12,713 bases of DNA from an uncultured Oscillospiraceae bacterium (GCA_910588975.1 CAJUSE010000040.1:1-12713), one strand, 5' to 3'; counted from the stretch's first letter, positions 1 to 6,628 are shown. Translations and numbers: made by a program. Notes: a model not told the origin generated them from the letters alone.

Positions 1-2042
1 CCGGCGGCACGGCCCATCTGGGCCACCCGGCAGATGGACTCCTCCACCTCCTTGGCAGCCACCAGCATCAGATCGGCCAGCTCGTCGATGACCACCACGA
101 TCTGGGGCATGGTCTCCATCTCTCCGCTCTGGCGGGCGTGGGCGTTGTAGCTGGCCAGATCCCGAACACCTACCTCGGAGAAGGCCCGATAGCGCTTCAT
201 CATCTCTACTACCGCCCACTGGAGGGCGCCGGCCGCCTTCTTGGGGTCGGTGACCACAGGAATGAGGAGATGGGGGATTCCGTTGTAGATGCCCAGCTCC
301 ACCATCTTGGGGTCCACCATGATAAGCCGGACCTCCTCGGGGCTGGCCTTATAGAGCAGGGAGATGATAAGGGAGTTGGTACACACCGACTTACCCGAGC
401 CGGTGGTACCGGCGATAAGCAGGTGGGGCAGCTTGGCGATGTTGCCCACGATGGGGTTGCCCCCAATGTCCTTGCCCACGGCGAAGGCCACCTTGGAGTC
501 GTGGTCCTGGAACTGGCTGGAGCCAATGACGTCGTGGATGGCCACAGGGGTGACCAGCTTATTGGGCACCTCGATGCCCACCATGGAGATCTTATCGGGG
601 ATGGGAGCGATACGCACGCCACTGGCCCCCAGGGCCAGAGCGATATCATCGGCCAGGTTGGTCAGCTTGTTCAGCCGGACGCCCTGATCCAGCTCCAGCT
701 CGTACCGGGTCACCGAGGGGCCCCGGGTCACATTGATGATATTGGCGTCAATGCCGAAGGAGTGGATGGTATCGGTGAGCCGGGCCTGATTGGCCCGCAG
801 CTCATTGGCCATACCGGTGGCGTCCCCCTCCTCCCCGCTGCGCAGCAGGTCCAGGGGGGGATGCTCGTAGGCGGGGGCAGCCTGATGGAGGGCCTGGTCC
901 ACCTCCTCTGCCACTTGGGCGGCGGCTTCATCCGCCTCCCCCTTCTTCAGCTTGTCCACAGCGGGCTCCCGCTGGATCTCGGGCATGGAGGGGACAGGCT
1001 CGGCCACCGGCTCGGGCTCGGACTCGACCACAGGGGCGGCGGCCCGGGCCAAAATGTCCTCCTTGGGCATGGGGAAGGGATCGGGAGGGGCCACCGGGGT
1101 CCGCACAGGGGCCGGAGCAGGCTCCTCCTTGGGCTGTTGGACATTCTCCCCGGTGAGCAGCTGGTCGGGAGCGGGCACCCGGGGCTTGGTATTGAAAAAG
1201 CCCTTCTTCTCCACCTTCTCCGCCGGGGGCTCTTCGCTCTGGGGGGCGGACACCTCGTCGTCGTCCAGAGGAATGTCAATAACGCTCTTGCGCCGGGGGG
1301 CCTTAACGGGGGCCGAGGTGACAGGATGGCGGGGAGCGGCGTGCCGGGGCTCAGGCTCCGAACGCTCGGGCTCCTCCTCATACTCGTACTCGGGCCGGGG
1401 ACGGTCCTTGATGTAGCCGAAAATGTCGCTGGGGGTGATCCGGGCACAGCCCATGCCAAGGCCCACCAGGGCCAGCAGGAAGAAGATGGTGGCGCCGATC
1501 TTACTGACGGCGGCGATAAAGGCCTGGGCCAAAATACCTGAGAGAACACCGCCAGCCGTCATAGCCCTGCCATCGGCCCACAGGGTCTTGACCAGAGCCG
1601 CATCCCAAAGGTATGTCCCCTTGGCCAGGAACAGGTGGAACAGAGCGCCCACCACCACCGGAATCAGCAGGGTACACCACACCCGGGCCTGAACAGGCCG
1701 GCCACGGTGAAAGCCCAGAATAAAGGCACAGCCCAGCAGCGCCGGGGGCAGCAGGTAAAATCCATAGCCAATGAGACCCTTGGCCGTGCCGCAAAAAAAG
1801 TCGATAAAGATGGCCTCCACCTTGAAGTAGCCCAGGGCGGACAAAATGGCCAACAGAAGGCAGATAAGCCCCCCCACCTCCCGGCGGATGGGCCTGGGCT
1901 CGGGGGCCCGGTTGCGGCTTGAAGCAGACCGGCCTGAGGAGGCCGACCGGGAGCCGGAACCGCTCCCCGACCGGCTGGAGGAGCTGGAGCTCCCCTTCTT
2001 GGCCGTGGAGCTGGTGGGTTTCTTCTGTGCAGAGCTGGCCAT
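1..2042 (-). CDS. ftsK: FtsK/SpoIIIE DNA translocase, 3' end cut by window
   Basis: Hexameric ATP-driven DNA pump at the septum that moves chromosome ends into daughter cells or the forespore. The frame is open for 680 codons from an ATG at 2042, with AAAGGA 7 bases upstream. Visible in order: a Ser/Lys/Arg-rich start (residues 1-50), at least four membrane segments (about 55-71, 86-110, 120-138, 163-197), a Pro/Glu-rich linker (about 200-390), and the alpha/beta motor. Walker A is GTTGSGKS at 545-552; Walker B ends in VVVIDE with D653 and E654. The rest of the motor and the DNA-reading gamma domain lie outside the window. It has its own promoter. In Bacillus subtilis tepA lies just upstream of spoIIIE; here uppP sits between them. 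Whether it acts in division, sporulation or both cannot be told from sequence. Confidence 0.97.
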   Translation of the reverse strand, partial: MASSAQKKPTSSTAKKGSSSSSSRSGSGSGSRSASSGRSASSRNRAPEPRPIRREVGGLICLLLAILSALGYFKVEAIFIDFFCGTAKGLIGYGFYLLPPALLGCAFILGFHRGRPVQARVWCTLLIPVVVGALFHLFLAKGTYLWDAALVKTLWADGRAMTAGGVLSGILAQAFIAAVSKIGATIFFLLALVGLGMGCARITPSDIFGYIKDRPRPEYEYEEEPERSEPEPRHAAPRHPVTSAPVKAPRRKSVIDIPLDDDEVSAPQSEEPPAEKVEKKGFFNTKPRVPAPDQLLTGENVQQPKEEPAPAPVRTPVAPPDPFPMPKEDILARAAAPVVESEPEPVAEPVPSMPEIQREPAVDKLKKGEADEAAAQVAEEVDQALHQAAPAYEHPPLDLLRSGEEGDATGMANELRANQARLTDTIHSFGIDANIINVTRGPSVTRYELELDQGVRLNKLTNLADDIALALGASGVRIAPIPDKISMVGIEVPNKLVTPVAIHDVIGSSQFQDHDSKVAFAVGKDIGGNPIVGNIAKLPHLLIAGTTGSGKSVCTNSLIISLLYKASPEEVRLIMVDPKMVELGIYNGIPHLLIPVVTDPKKAAGALQWAVVEMMKRYRAFSEVGVRDLASYNAHARQSGEMETMPQIVVVIDELADLMLVAAKEVEESICRVAQMGRAA

Positions 2043-2065
2043 GGTATCATCCTTTCGCTCGATCG

Positions 2066-2087
2066 CCCCTGTCAGGACTGTCAGGGG
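2066..2087 (-). repeat. Imperfect inverted repeat and CTGACAG direct repeat in the ftsK leader
   Basis: Plus-strand arms CCCCTGTCAG and CTGTCAGGGG flank a GA centre and pair at 9 of 10 positions. Read on the minus strand the same bases give CTGACAG twice, 9 bases apart. The element lies between the predicted ftsK start site and its ribosome site, so it could be a leader hairpin or a protein-binding site. Function is unknown. Confidence 0.5.
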
Positions 2088-2114
2088 CCGGAAGTCAACA
2101 TAATATCAGTATGT

Positions 2115-2143
2115 AGTATAGCGCAAAATTCGGAGAATTGCAA
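2115..2143 (-). promoter_or_regulatory. Predicted sigma-A promoter of ftsK
   Basis: On the minus strand a TTGCAA -35 box (2138-2143) is followed by a 17-base spacer and a TATACT -10 box (2115-2120). Transcription would begin near 2108, giving a leader of about 65 bases before the ftsK ATG. Confidence 0.75.
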
Positions 2144-2165
2144 GGGAGAAAATGGCCTCTGCCCC

Positions 2166-2199
2166 GGTAAAAAACCGGGGTACGGTCCGGTTTTTTACC
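2166..2199. repeat. Perfect 13-bp inverted repeat between uppP terminator and ftsK promoter
   Basis: Arms GGTAAAAAACCGG (2166-2178) and CCGGTTTTTTACC (2187-2199) are perfectly complementary around an 8-base loop. A competing hairpin uses CCCCGGT and ACCGGGG (2162-2180) around five A residues, and a third pairing joins GGGGTA to TACCCC (2177-2182 with 2196-2201). It lies just past the uppP terminator and before the ftsK promoter. No T-run follows it on either strand, so it is not a classic terminator. It may be a backup terminator or a binding site. Confidence 0.6.
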
Positions 2200-2219
2200 C
2201 CAAAACACCCTTTTGAAAC

Positions 2220-2258
2220 AAAAAATACAGCTCCTTGGCATTGTCGGCCAAGGAGCTG
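2220..2258 (-). terminator. Rho-independent terminator of uppP
   Basis: CAGCTCCTTGGC (2228-2239) and GCCAAGGAGCTG (2247-2258) form a perfect 12-bp stem with a 7-base loop. On the minus strand it is followed by TATTTTTT. It begins 14 bases after the uppP stop. Confidence 0.92.
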
Positions 2259-2272
2259 CCCAAAATCGGTAC

Positions 2273-3109
2273 TTATTTGGCCAGAAAACCGGCCACCAGG
2301 CTTGCAGCGCCCACCGCCCAGCAATACCAGGCGAAGGCCCCGAATTTCCCCTTGCTGGCCAGAGTGTTCACAAGCCCGATGGAGAAGTAGCCCACCACGG
2401 CGGCCACCACCACCCCCACCACGCAATAGGGGATGATGGCAGGGTCGATACCCAGCTCGATGGCGTCCTTCAGCTCCAGAAGGGTGGCCCCCATCACGGC
2501 GGGCAGGCTCATGAGGAAGGAAAAACGGACGGCAAAGGGCCGGTCATAGCCCCGGAGCATCCCCGCCGAGATGGTCATGCCCGACCGGGAAATGCCGGGC
2601 AGGGTGCCCACGGCCTGGGCCATGCCCACCACCAGGGCGTCCGACATGCTGGCGTTGCGCTCGGTCTTTCTCCCCCGGGCCATCCGGTCAGAGAAAAACA
2701 GCAGGCAGCCGGTGCACAGCAGGGCGACGGAGATAAAGGTCACGTTCCCCGTGGCCTGCTCCACCAGATCCTTCACCGGCAGCACGGCAAACAGGGGCAG
2801 AGTGGCCACCACAATGAGCAGCACCAGCCTTCGGGCAGGGGGCATACTCTCCCGCCCTCCCCGGTGGGCCAGACTGCCCAGACCCAGAAAGAACTCCCGG
2901 ATCATATCCATCACATCGTGGAAATAATAGATGCAGATGGAGATAAGGGTGCCAAAGTGGAGCATAACGGAAAAGAACATCTGCTGGCTCTCGATGTCCT
3001 CCATGCCGAAAAAGTGTTGGAACAGGGCCAGATGGCCCGAGCTGGAGATGGGCAAAAATTCGGTGACCCCCTGCAGGGCCCCCATCAGAACGGCGGTGAG
3101 GTAATTCAA
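2273..3109 (-). CDS. uppP: Undecaprenyl-diphosphatase UppP (BacA)
   Basis: Integral membrane phosphatase that converts undecaprenyl pyrophosphate to the monophosphate, recycling the lipid carrier for peptidoglycan and other wall polymers; overexpression in other bacteria gives bacitracin resistance. The 278 residues match the family size. The N-terminal (E/Q)xxxE motif is Q13 to E17, followed by FLPISSSGH (18-26). The second signature, PGISRSGMT, is at 171-179 with R175. Several hydrophobic helices are visible, including about 97-112, 124-140 and 229-246. The start is TTG at 3109: a GGGGAGGGG ribosome site lies about 7 bases upstream, and the next ATG (codon 9) would remove part of the first helix. 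It has its own promoter and terminator, so it is probably a single-gene unit inserted between tepA and ftsK. Confidence 0.96.
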   Translation of the reverse strand: MNYLTAVLMGALQGVTEFLPISSSGHLALFQHFFGMEDIESQQMFFSVMLHFGTLISICIYYFHDVMDMIREFFLGLGSLAHRGGRESMPPARRLVLLIVVATLPLFAVLPVKDLVEQATGNVTFISVALLCTGCLLFFSDRMARGRKTERNASMSDALVVGMAQAVGTLPGISRSGMTISAGMLRGYDRPFAVRFSFLMSLPAVMGATLLELKDAIELGIDPAIIPYCVVGVVVAAVVGYFSIGLVNTLASKGKFGAFAWYCWAVGAASLVAGFLAK

Positions 3110-3140
3110 CGTGGTCCCCTCCCCTGTGACAGGTGGATTT

Positions 3141-3157
3141 CTGCGCCCCAGGCGCAG
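3141..3157 (-). repeat. Leader hairpin upstream of uppP
   Basis: CTGCGCC and GGCGCAG form a perfect 7-bp stem with a CCA loop, inside the predicted uppP leader RNA and about 31 bases before the TTG start. There is no T-run, so it is not a terminator. It may affect mRNA stability or translation. Confidence 0.45.
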
Positions 3158-3162
3158 TATCC

Positions 3163-3194
3163 ATTATATTACCACAGCGGGAAAAATATTGCAA
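3163..3194 (-). promoter_or_regulatory. Predicted promoter of uppP
   Basis: On the minus strand TTGCAA (3189-3194) is followed after 17 bases by TAATAT (3166-3171). An overlapping perfect TATAAT (3163-3168) sits 20 bases from the same -35 box. The site begins only 17 bases after the tepA stop, so uppP can be transcribed independently. Confidence 0.65.
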
Positions 3195-3211
3195 GGGATG
3201 ACTGCCCCGGC

Positions 3212-3913
3212 CTATTGGCCCGGTGTCTCTCCCCCTCCCTTCTCCCCACGCCGCCGGTCGATCTCTCCGTGGAGGTACTCCAGCGCCTCCCGCACGCCCC
3301 CCACCTGGTCGATGAGCCCCAGCTTCACCGCCTCGGCCCCATAGATCACGCTGCCCACATCGGCGGTGAGCTCCCCCGTCTCCAGCATCAGGCGCAAGAA
3401 GTCCTCCCGCCTGATGGTGCTGTGGGCGGTAATGAAGTCCACAATGCGGTCCTGGGTCCGTTGGAAATAGGCAAACATCTGGCTCACTCCGATGACCGTA
3501 CCGCTGAGCCGCACCGGGTGGATGGTCATGGATGCCGAGGGGGCGATAAAGCTGCGGGAAGCGGCCACCGCCAGAGGCACCCCGATAGAGTGCCCGCCCC
3601 CCAACACCAGAGAGACTGTGGGCTTGGCCATACCTGCGATCATTTCGGCGATGCCCAACCCGGCCTCGATGTCGCCCCCCACCGTATTGAGCAGAATGAG
3701 CAGTCCGTCAATGTCGTCGCTCTCCTCCACCGTGGCAAGCAGGGGCAAAACGTGCTCGTACTTGGTGGTCTTTGCACTGGGATGGAGCAGCTGGTGCCCC
3801 TCCACCTGCCCGATGATGGTCAGGGTGTGGATACACCCCCGCTCCGAGCGAATGAGCGTGCTGCCAAACTGCTCGATGTCCTGACGCAGCTCCTCCCGGC
3901 CTTCCTCCTCCAT
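3212..3913 (-). CDS. tepA: ClpP-like serine protease, TepA/YmfB family
   Basis: A ClpP-fold (crotonase-like) serine protease of the TepA group, named in Bacillus subtilis as translocation-enhancing protein; the exact substrate is unclear. It has 233 residues from an ATG at 3913 chosen because AAGGGGGAGGAGC lies directly upstream; a longer reading to 3973 lacks such a site. The core LVLGGGHSIGVPLAV (102-116) carries the probable nucleophile S109, and SMTIHPVRL (128-136) carries probable catalytic H132. A ClpP-type active site can be drawn; the Asp was not assigned. The Glu-rich first 20 residues look cytosolic and there is no signal peptide. Proximity to ftsK matches the Bacillus order tepA-spoIIIE. 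It may be regulated through the long AT-rich region upstream. Confidence 0.9.
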   Translation of the reverse strand: MEEEGREELRQDIEQFGSTLIRSERGCIHTLTIIGQVEGHQLLHPSAKTTKYEHVLPLLATVEESDDIDGLLILLNTVGGDIEAGLGIAEMIAGMAKPTVSLVLGGGHSIGVPLAVAASRSFIAPSASMTIHPVRLSGTVIGVSQMFAYFQRTQDRIVDFITAHSTIRREDFLRLMLETGELTADVGSVIYGAEAVKLGLIDQVGGVREALEYLHGEIDRRRGEKGGGETPGQ

Positions 3914-4029
3914 GCTCCTCCCCCTTTCGTTTTTCCTATCCTTTCCCGGTGCCTGGCTTTTATGCGCTGGCAATTACGTTTGGTAATGCCCATTTTCTCC
4001 CTTTTTCGTCCATTTTCTACCTTCTGTTA

Positions 4030-4099
4030 TTGTATTTCGCACTTTTTCGACAGAAACTCGTCTCTATACTATTTTTTGTTGTATTTCCCGCACTTTTTC
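4030..4099. repeat. Pair of near-identical 19/21-base direct repeats
   Basis: TTGTATTTCGCACTTTTTC at 4030-4048 recurs at 4079-4099, identical apart from two extra C residues after TTGTATTTC. Start-to-start spacing is 49 bases. Read on minus, each ends in TACAA, resembling a -10 box. They could be duplicated regulator sites or promoters for tepA. Confidence 0.6.
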
Positions 4100-4146
4100 T
4101 TCTTTGATTTGACATAAGTGCATCCTATAAAACCCTTTACAAAGAG

Positions 4147-4233
4147 TTATTCACATTATCCACCGATTTTTCCACAACTTCCAACCGCTCTTTTTTCCTT
4201 GTCTTTCCATACTTTTCCACCGATTTTTCCACA
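4147..4233 (+). promoter_or_regulatory. Cluster of five DnaA-box-like 9-mers
   Basis: All five read in the same direction: TTATTCACA (4147-4155), TTATCCACC (4156-4164), TTTTCCACA (4168-4176), TTTTCCACC (4213-4221) and TTTTCCACA (4225-4233). The Escherichia coli and Bacillus consensus is TTATCCACA; the first two boxes and the two TTTTCCACA boxes differ from it at one position each. Boxes 2-3 and 4-5 share an exact 18-base direct repeat, TCCACCGATTTTTCCACA, 57 bases apart. No dnaA or dnaN gene is near, so this is more like a DnaA-binding cluster than the main origin, but an origin is not excluded. Confidence 0.6.
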
Positions 4234-4355
4234 GGCTTTAATCGAAGTTTTCTATTCTGTGAAACATCAGAGCAGGGTGAACATAACCCATTTTTCGGTC
4301 CTTCCCCGCCCAAGCCGCAGGCTCCCGGCTCCCCCCCCAGAGTCCGCATTTCCGC

Positions 4356-4385
4356 AAAAAAGAGACGGCCCCGGCCGTCTCTTTT
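4356..4385 (-). terminator. Rho-independent terminator of the DUF4364/PF06541 unit
   Basis: AAAAGAGACGGCC (4358-4370) and GGCCGTCTCTTTT (4373-4385) form a perfect 13-bp stem around a CC centre. On the minus strand the stem runs into six T residues. It follows the PF06541 stop by 18 bases; the symmetry could allow it to act in both directions. Confidence 0.93.
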
Positions 4386-4403
4386 CAAAATCCAATATAC
4401 CGT

Positions 4404-5273
4404 TTATCTTCTGCTGCGGCGCTCCTCTCTGGCCTGTTCCAGCCGCCGACGGATGTTCTCCCCACGGCGCTTGACGCTCTCCAGAGCGTCGGCGGCCCGG
4501 GTAGAGCGCATCCCGCTGTACCGATTGCGCAAACGGCGGGAGAGATACTCAGTGCGGGCGAGCAGCTCGTCGTAACGGGCCTTGAGTGCCCGGCCCGCCT
4601 CGTCCAGCTCCTCGGGCACCAGATCCTCAAGCCGCCCTGTGAAGGCCTCCCGGGCCTCGCTGAGCCGATCCCCCAGCTCCTCCCGGCCCAGATGGACCTG
4701 AAGCCGCAGCTCCTCCCCGGCCTGCTGCACCCTCTCCAGCAGCTGGGCCGTCTTGGCCAGCTGATAGATAGTGGCGGCGGCATCCGAGGTGAGCACCCCC
4801 AGGAAAAATCCGCACAGCACATACCGCAGCAGGGTGGGCACCCCAGCCACCAGAGCCGCTACCCTGGGCTGGATGAAATAGAGCACCAGAAAGGACAACG
4901 CCCCCCAGGCCAGGCAAATCTGCAGGCAGATCCGCCCCTTCAGGTTGAAGGGCTTATCGCTGTAATCCCAATACTTGATGTGGGTGGTGGTCTCCAGGAA
5001 CCAGCCCACAAAATACTCCCAGGCCGACATACACACTGTGGCAGTGAGATAGAACAGCACCGGGCTGCCCATAAGGGGGGCAAACCAGCAGATCATCATC
5101 AGCACCCCCACCCCATAGATGGGGCAGATGGGGCCATAGAGAAAGCCCCGCTGGACAAAATGCCGGGCCGGGATGGAGCAGTAGATAGTCTCCATACCCC
5201 AGCCCAGAAAGGAGTAGATGATAAAATAGAGAAAGGCCAGGCTTACAGGCACGCCGAACAGCAAAGGCTCCAC
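4404..5273 (-). CDS. PF06541-type (CmpB-like) membrane protein with helical C-terminal tail
   Basis: Multi-pass membrane protein resembling the family annotated as putative ABC transporter type IV permease (PF06541, CmpB-like); the transport role is a database label, not proven. The 289 residues divide into a membrane half with segments near 10-27, 47-66, 71-93, 117-135 and 143-165, carrying the conserved-looking stretch FLGWGMETIY (22-31) and GFLYGPICPIYG (43-54), and a charged tail from about 171 to the end rich in Glu, Arg and Leu, probably coiled coil and ending in an Arg-rich patch. The start is GTG at 5273 with GAGGAGG about 8 bases upstream inside the DUF4364 gene, whose stop is 3 bases before the GTG, so the two are probably translated together. 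The strong terminator at 4356-4385 closes the unit. Confidence 0.8.
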   Translation of the reverse strand: MEPLLFGVPVSLAFLYFIIYSFLGWGMETIYCSIPARHFVQRGFLYGPICPIYGVGVLMMICWFAPLMGSPVLFYLTATVCMSAWEYFVGWFLETTTHIKYWDYSDKPFNLKGRICLQICLAWGALSFLVLYFIQPRVAALVAGVPTLLRYVLCGFFLGVLTSDAAATIYQLAKTAQLLERVQQAGEELRLQVHLGREELGDRLSEAREAFTGRLEDLVPEELDEAGRALKARYDELLARTEYLSRRLRNRYSGMRSTRAADALESVKRRGENIRRRLEQAREERRSRR

Positions 5274-5276
5274 CGT

Positions 5277-5813
5277 TCAGTCCTCCTCTTCTCCCGGGGA
5301 GAGCAAGGCCCCCAGCACCTGATTGTAGACCTGCTCGGGCCGGGCCTTGAACCCGGCGATGAGCCGGTCCGCCTGCTCCTGGGAGGGGCAGAGCAGCTCC
5401 AGGGTGAGCAGGTTGCCCCCGTCATCGTCCAGGGTCATCCGGGCCACCACGCTGCCGTCCGCCTGCTGCCGGCTCTCCCCTCGGATCTGGGCATTCCGGC
5501 GCAGCCGGGCGTTGACGGCGGCCAGGTCCCGGTCGCACCGCCGGCGGACCGAGGGGGCCAGGCTGGACTCACAGGCCAGGGAGTTCACCCGCCCCTTCTC
5601 GGTGATGGTGTACATATCCCCCTCCAGCAGCAGGTGGCCGCTGGTGACCAGCTCGGCTGTGGCCTCGGCAAAGTCAAAATACTCCACACCCTCGTGGGCC
5701 ATGCACAGCTCGGTGAGAGTGTCAAAATCCACACCGCCCACCGCCCGGGAGAGCAGATAGAGCTCCAGCATCTTAATATCCAGCTTGTCGTGAATAAATC
5801 CGTATCTGGCCAT
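5277..5813 (-). CDS. DUF4364 family protein
   Basis: Small cytosolic protein of 178 residues that resembles the uncharacterised DUF4364 family of Clostridia. The first 75 residues (starting MARYGFIHDKLDIKMLELYLL) look like a winged-helix fold, ending in a YTITEKGR turn typical of such domains; a DNA-binding role is therefore inferred, not shown. The C-terminal half is mixed alpha/beta, with the acidic end PGEEED. The ATG at 5813 was chosen over longer readings because AGAGGAGGG lies 6 bases before it. It is the first gene of a two-gene unit with the PF06541 membrane protein and has a clear promoter upstream (5856-5884). Confidence 0.82.
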   Translation of the reverse strand: MARYGFIHDKLDIKMLELYLLSRAVGGVDFDTLTELCMAHEGVEYFDFAEATAELVTSGHLLLEGDMYTITEKGRVNSLACESSLAPSVRRRCDRDLAAVNARLRRNAQIRGESRQQADGSVVARMTLDDDGGNLLTLELLCPSQEQADRLIAGFKARPEQVYNQVLGALLSPGEEED

Positions 5814-5855
5814 GGTGGCCCTCCTCTCCCCCGCCGGGGACATGGGTTTGTCTGT

Positions 5856-5884
5856 ATTATAGTATGAATGGGGGAAAAATACAA
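5856..5884 (-). promoter_or_regulatory. Predicted sigma-A promoter of the DUF4364 unit
   Basis: A perfect TATAAT -10 box (5856-5861) on the minus strand lies 17 bases from a weaker TTGTAT -35 box (5879-5884). The start site would be near 5849, leaving a leader of about 36 bases. Confidence 0.78.
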
Positions 5885-5929
5885 GGCCCATTCCCCTTTC
5901 CGGGCCGGGCCGTCTCCCCTCCGGAGCAT

Positions 5930-5962
5930 AAAAAAGCCCGAGACACCGTCTCAGGCTTTTTT
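5930..5962 (-). terminator. Rho-independent terminator of acpP-rnc overlapping the rnc stop
   Basis: AAAAAAGCCCGAGAC (5930-5944) pairs with GTCTCAGGCTTTTTT (5948-5962) around an ACC loop with one mismatch. On minus the stem ends in six T residues. The last two lysine codons, the Ala codon and the TGA of rnc are part of the 5' arm, so ribosome release and stem formation are physically linked. Confidence 0.9.
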
Positions 5963-6628
5963 CTGTGTCAATTTGGCCACGGCGGCCTTGGCGGCCATCT
6001 GCTCGGCCTCCTTCTTGCTGTGGCCGGTGCCCCGGCCCAGGCTCTTGCCGTTGAGACAGACCTCCACGGTAAAGACCTTGGCGTGGTCAGGCCCCGACTG
6101 GTCCACCAGCTGATAGGCCAGTACCTGGCCGCTCTCCCGCTGTACCAGCTCCTGAAGGGCGGTCTTGTGGTCCCGGCTGGCGCTCTTCTCCGCCTCCCGG
6201 TCCAGAATGAAGCGCTGGATGATCTTCCTGGCCTCCTCCAGCCCGCCGTCCAGATAGACGGCGGCAATGACGGCCTCCACGGCATCGGCCCGGATGGACA
6301 CCCGGTTGCGCCCGCCGCCGCTGTCCTCCCCCCGGCCCAGTCGCAGATAGCGGCCCAGGTCCAGGGCCTCGGCCACCTCTACCAGGCTCTCCTCGCACAC
6401 CAGAGCCGCCCTTGTCCGGGTCAGATCCCCCTCGGGCAGGTCGGGGTGGGTGCGGTAGAGGAAGGCGGCAGTGACCATTCCCAGAACGGAATCACCCAAA
6501 AACTCCAGCCGCTCATTGCTGCCGCCGGGGCTGTGATTTTCGTTGGCGTAGGAGGAATGGGTCAGGGCATTTTCCAGCAGCGTGCGGTCGTGAAAGGTAT
6601 AGCCCAGCTGGGTCTCCAGTCTCTCCAT
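5951..6628 (-). CDS. rnc: Ribonuclease III
   Basis: Double-strand-specific endoribonuclease that processes rRNA precursors and cleaves structured mRNA. It has 225 residues from the ATG at 6628, a normal length. The nuclease domain (about 1-150) holds the signature NERLEFLGD (38-46), with metal-binding E42 and D46, and D115 and E118 in the second acidic cluster. A double-stranded-RNA-binding domain follows (about 155-222) with the typical KKEAEQMAAKAA end. The acpP stop and this start overlap as TGATG; a GTG one codon earlier (6631) is also possible. No strong ribosome site is visible, so translation probably depends on ribosomes leaving acpP. The usual Bacillus neighbour smc does not follow. 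Confidence 0.97.
   Translation of the reverse strand: MERLETQLGYTFHDRTLLENALTHSSYANENHSPGGSNERLEFLGDSVLGMVTAAFLYRTHPDLPEGDLTRTRAALVCEESLVEVAEALDLGRYLRLGRGEDSGGGRNRVSIRADAVEAVIAAVYLDGGLEEARKIIQRFILDREAEKSASRDHKTALQELVQRESGQVLAYQLVDQSGPDHAKVFTVEVCLNGKSLGRGTGHSKKEAEQMAAKAAVAKLTQKKA

Larger units (their letters stand above)
3914..4357. other. AT-rich gene-free region upstream of tepA
   Basis: About 440 bases without a believable gene, far more AT-rich than the flanking genes. It contains the DnaA-box-like cluster (4147-4233), a pair of near-identical direct repeats (4030-4099), and presumably the tepA promoter on the minus strand. TACAAT (4029-4034 read on minus) is a possible -10 box, but no good -35 partner was found. 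Short readings here are low-complexity and repeat-derived. Confidence 0.7.

Noticed and set aside
138..1541. Long plus-strand open frame of 467 codons
   Set aside because: It is exactly antisense to the ftsK coding sequence, is rich in Gly/His/Leu as expected from reversed GC-rich codons, and has no ribosome site.
3205..3222. Imperfect hairpin around the tepA stop (GGCC-AATA-GGCC)
   Set aside because: Stem is only four perfect pairs plus a mismatch, with no T-run after it; too weak to call a terminator.
2213..4117. Plus-strand open frame of 634 codons
   Set aside because: It runs antisense through uppP and tepA and ends in the T-rich intergenic region as Phe/Leu-rich text; no family resemblance.
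4109..4131. Plus-strand TTGACA with TATAAA
   Set aside because: The spacer is only 11 bases, too short for sigma-A, and no plus-strand gene follows.
4259..4266. GTGAAACA, half of a parS (ParB) site
   Set aside because: The other half matches at only about three of eight positions, so the 16-bp parS palindrome is absent.
4137..4388. Minus-strand open frame of 83 codons with VEKSVEK repeats
   Set aside because: The repeats simply translate the DnaA-box-like DNA repeats, and the frame crosses the terminator; no ribosome site.
4692..5867. Plus-strand open frame of 391 codons
   Set aside because: Antisense shadow of the PF06541 and DUF4364 genes, both of which have promoter, ribosome sites and family features.
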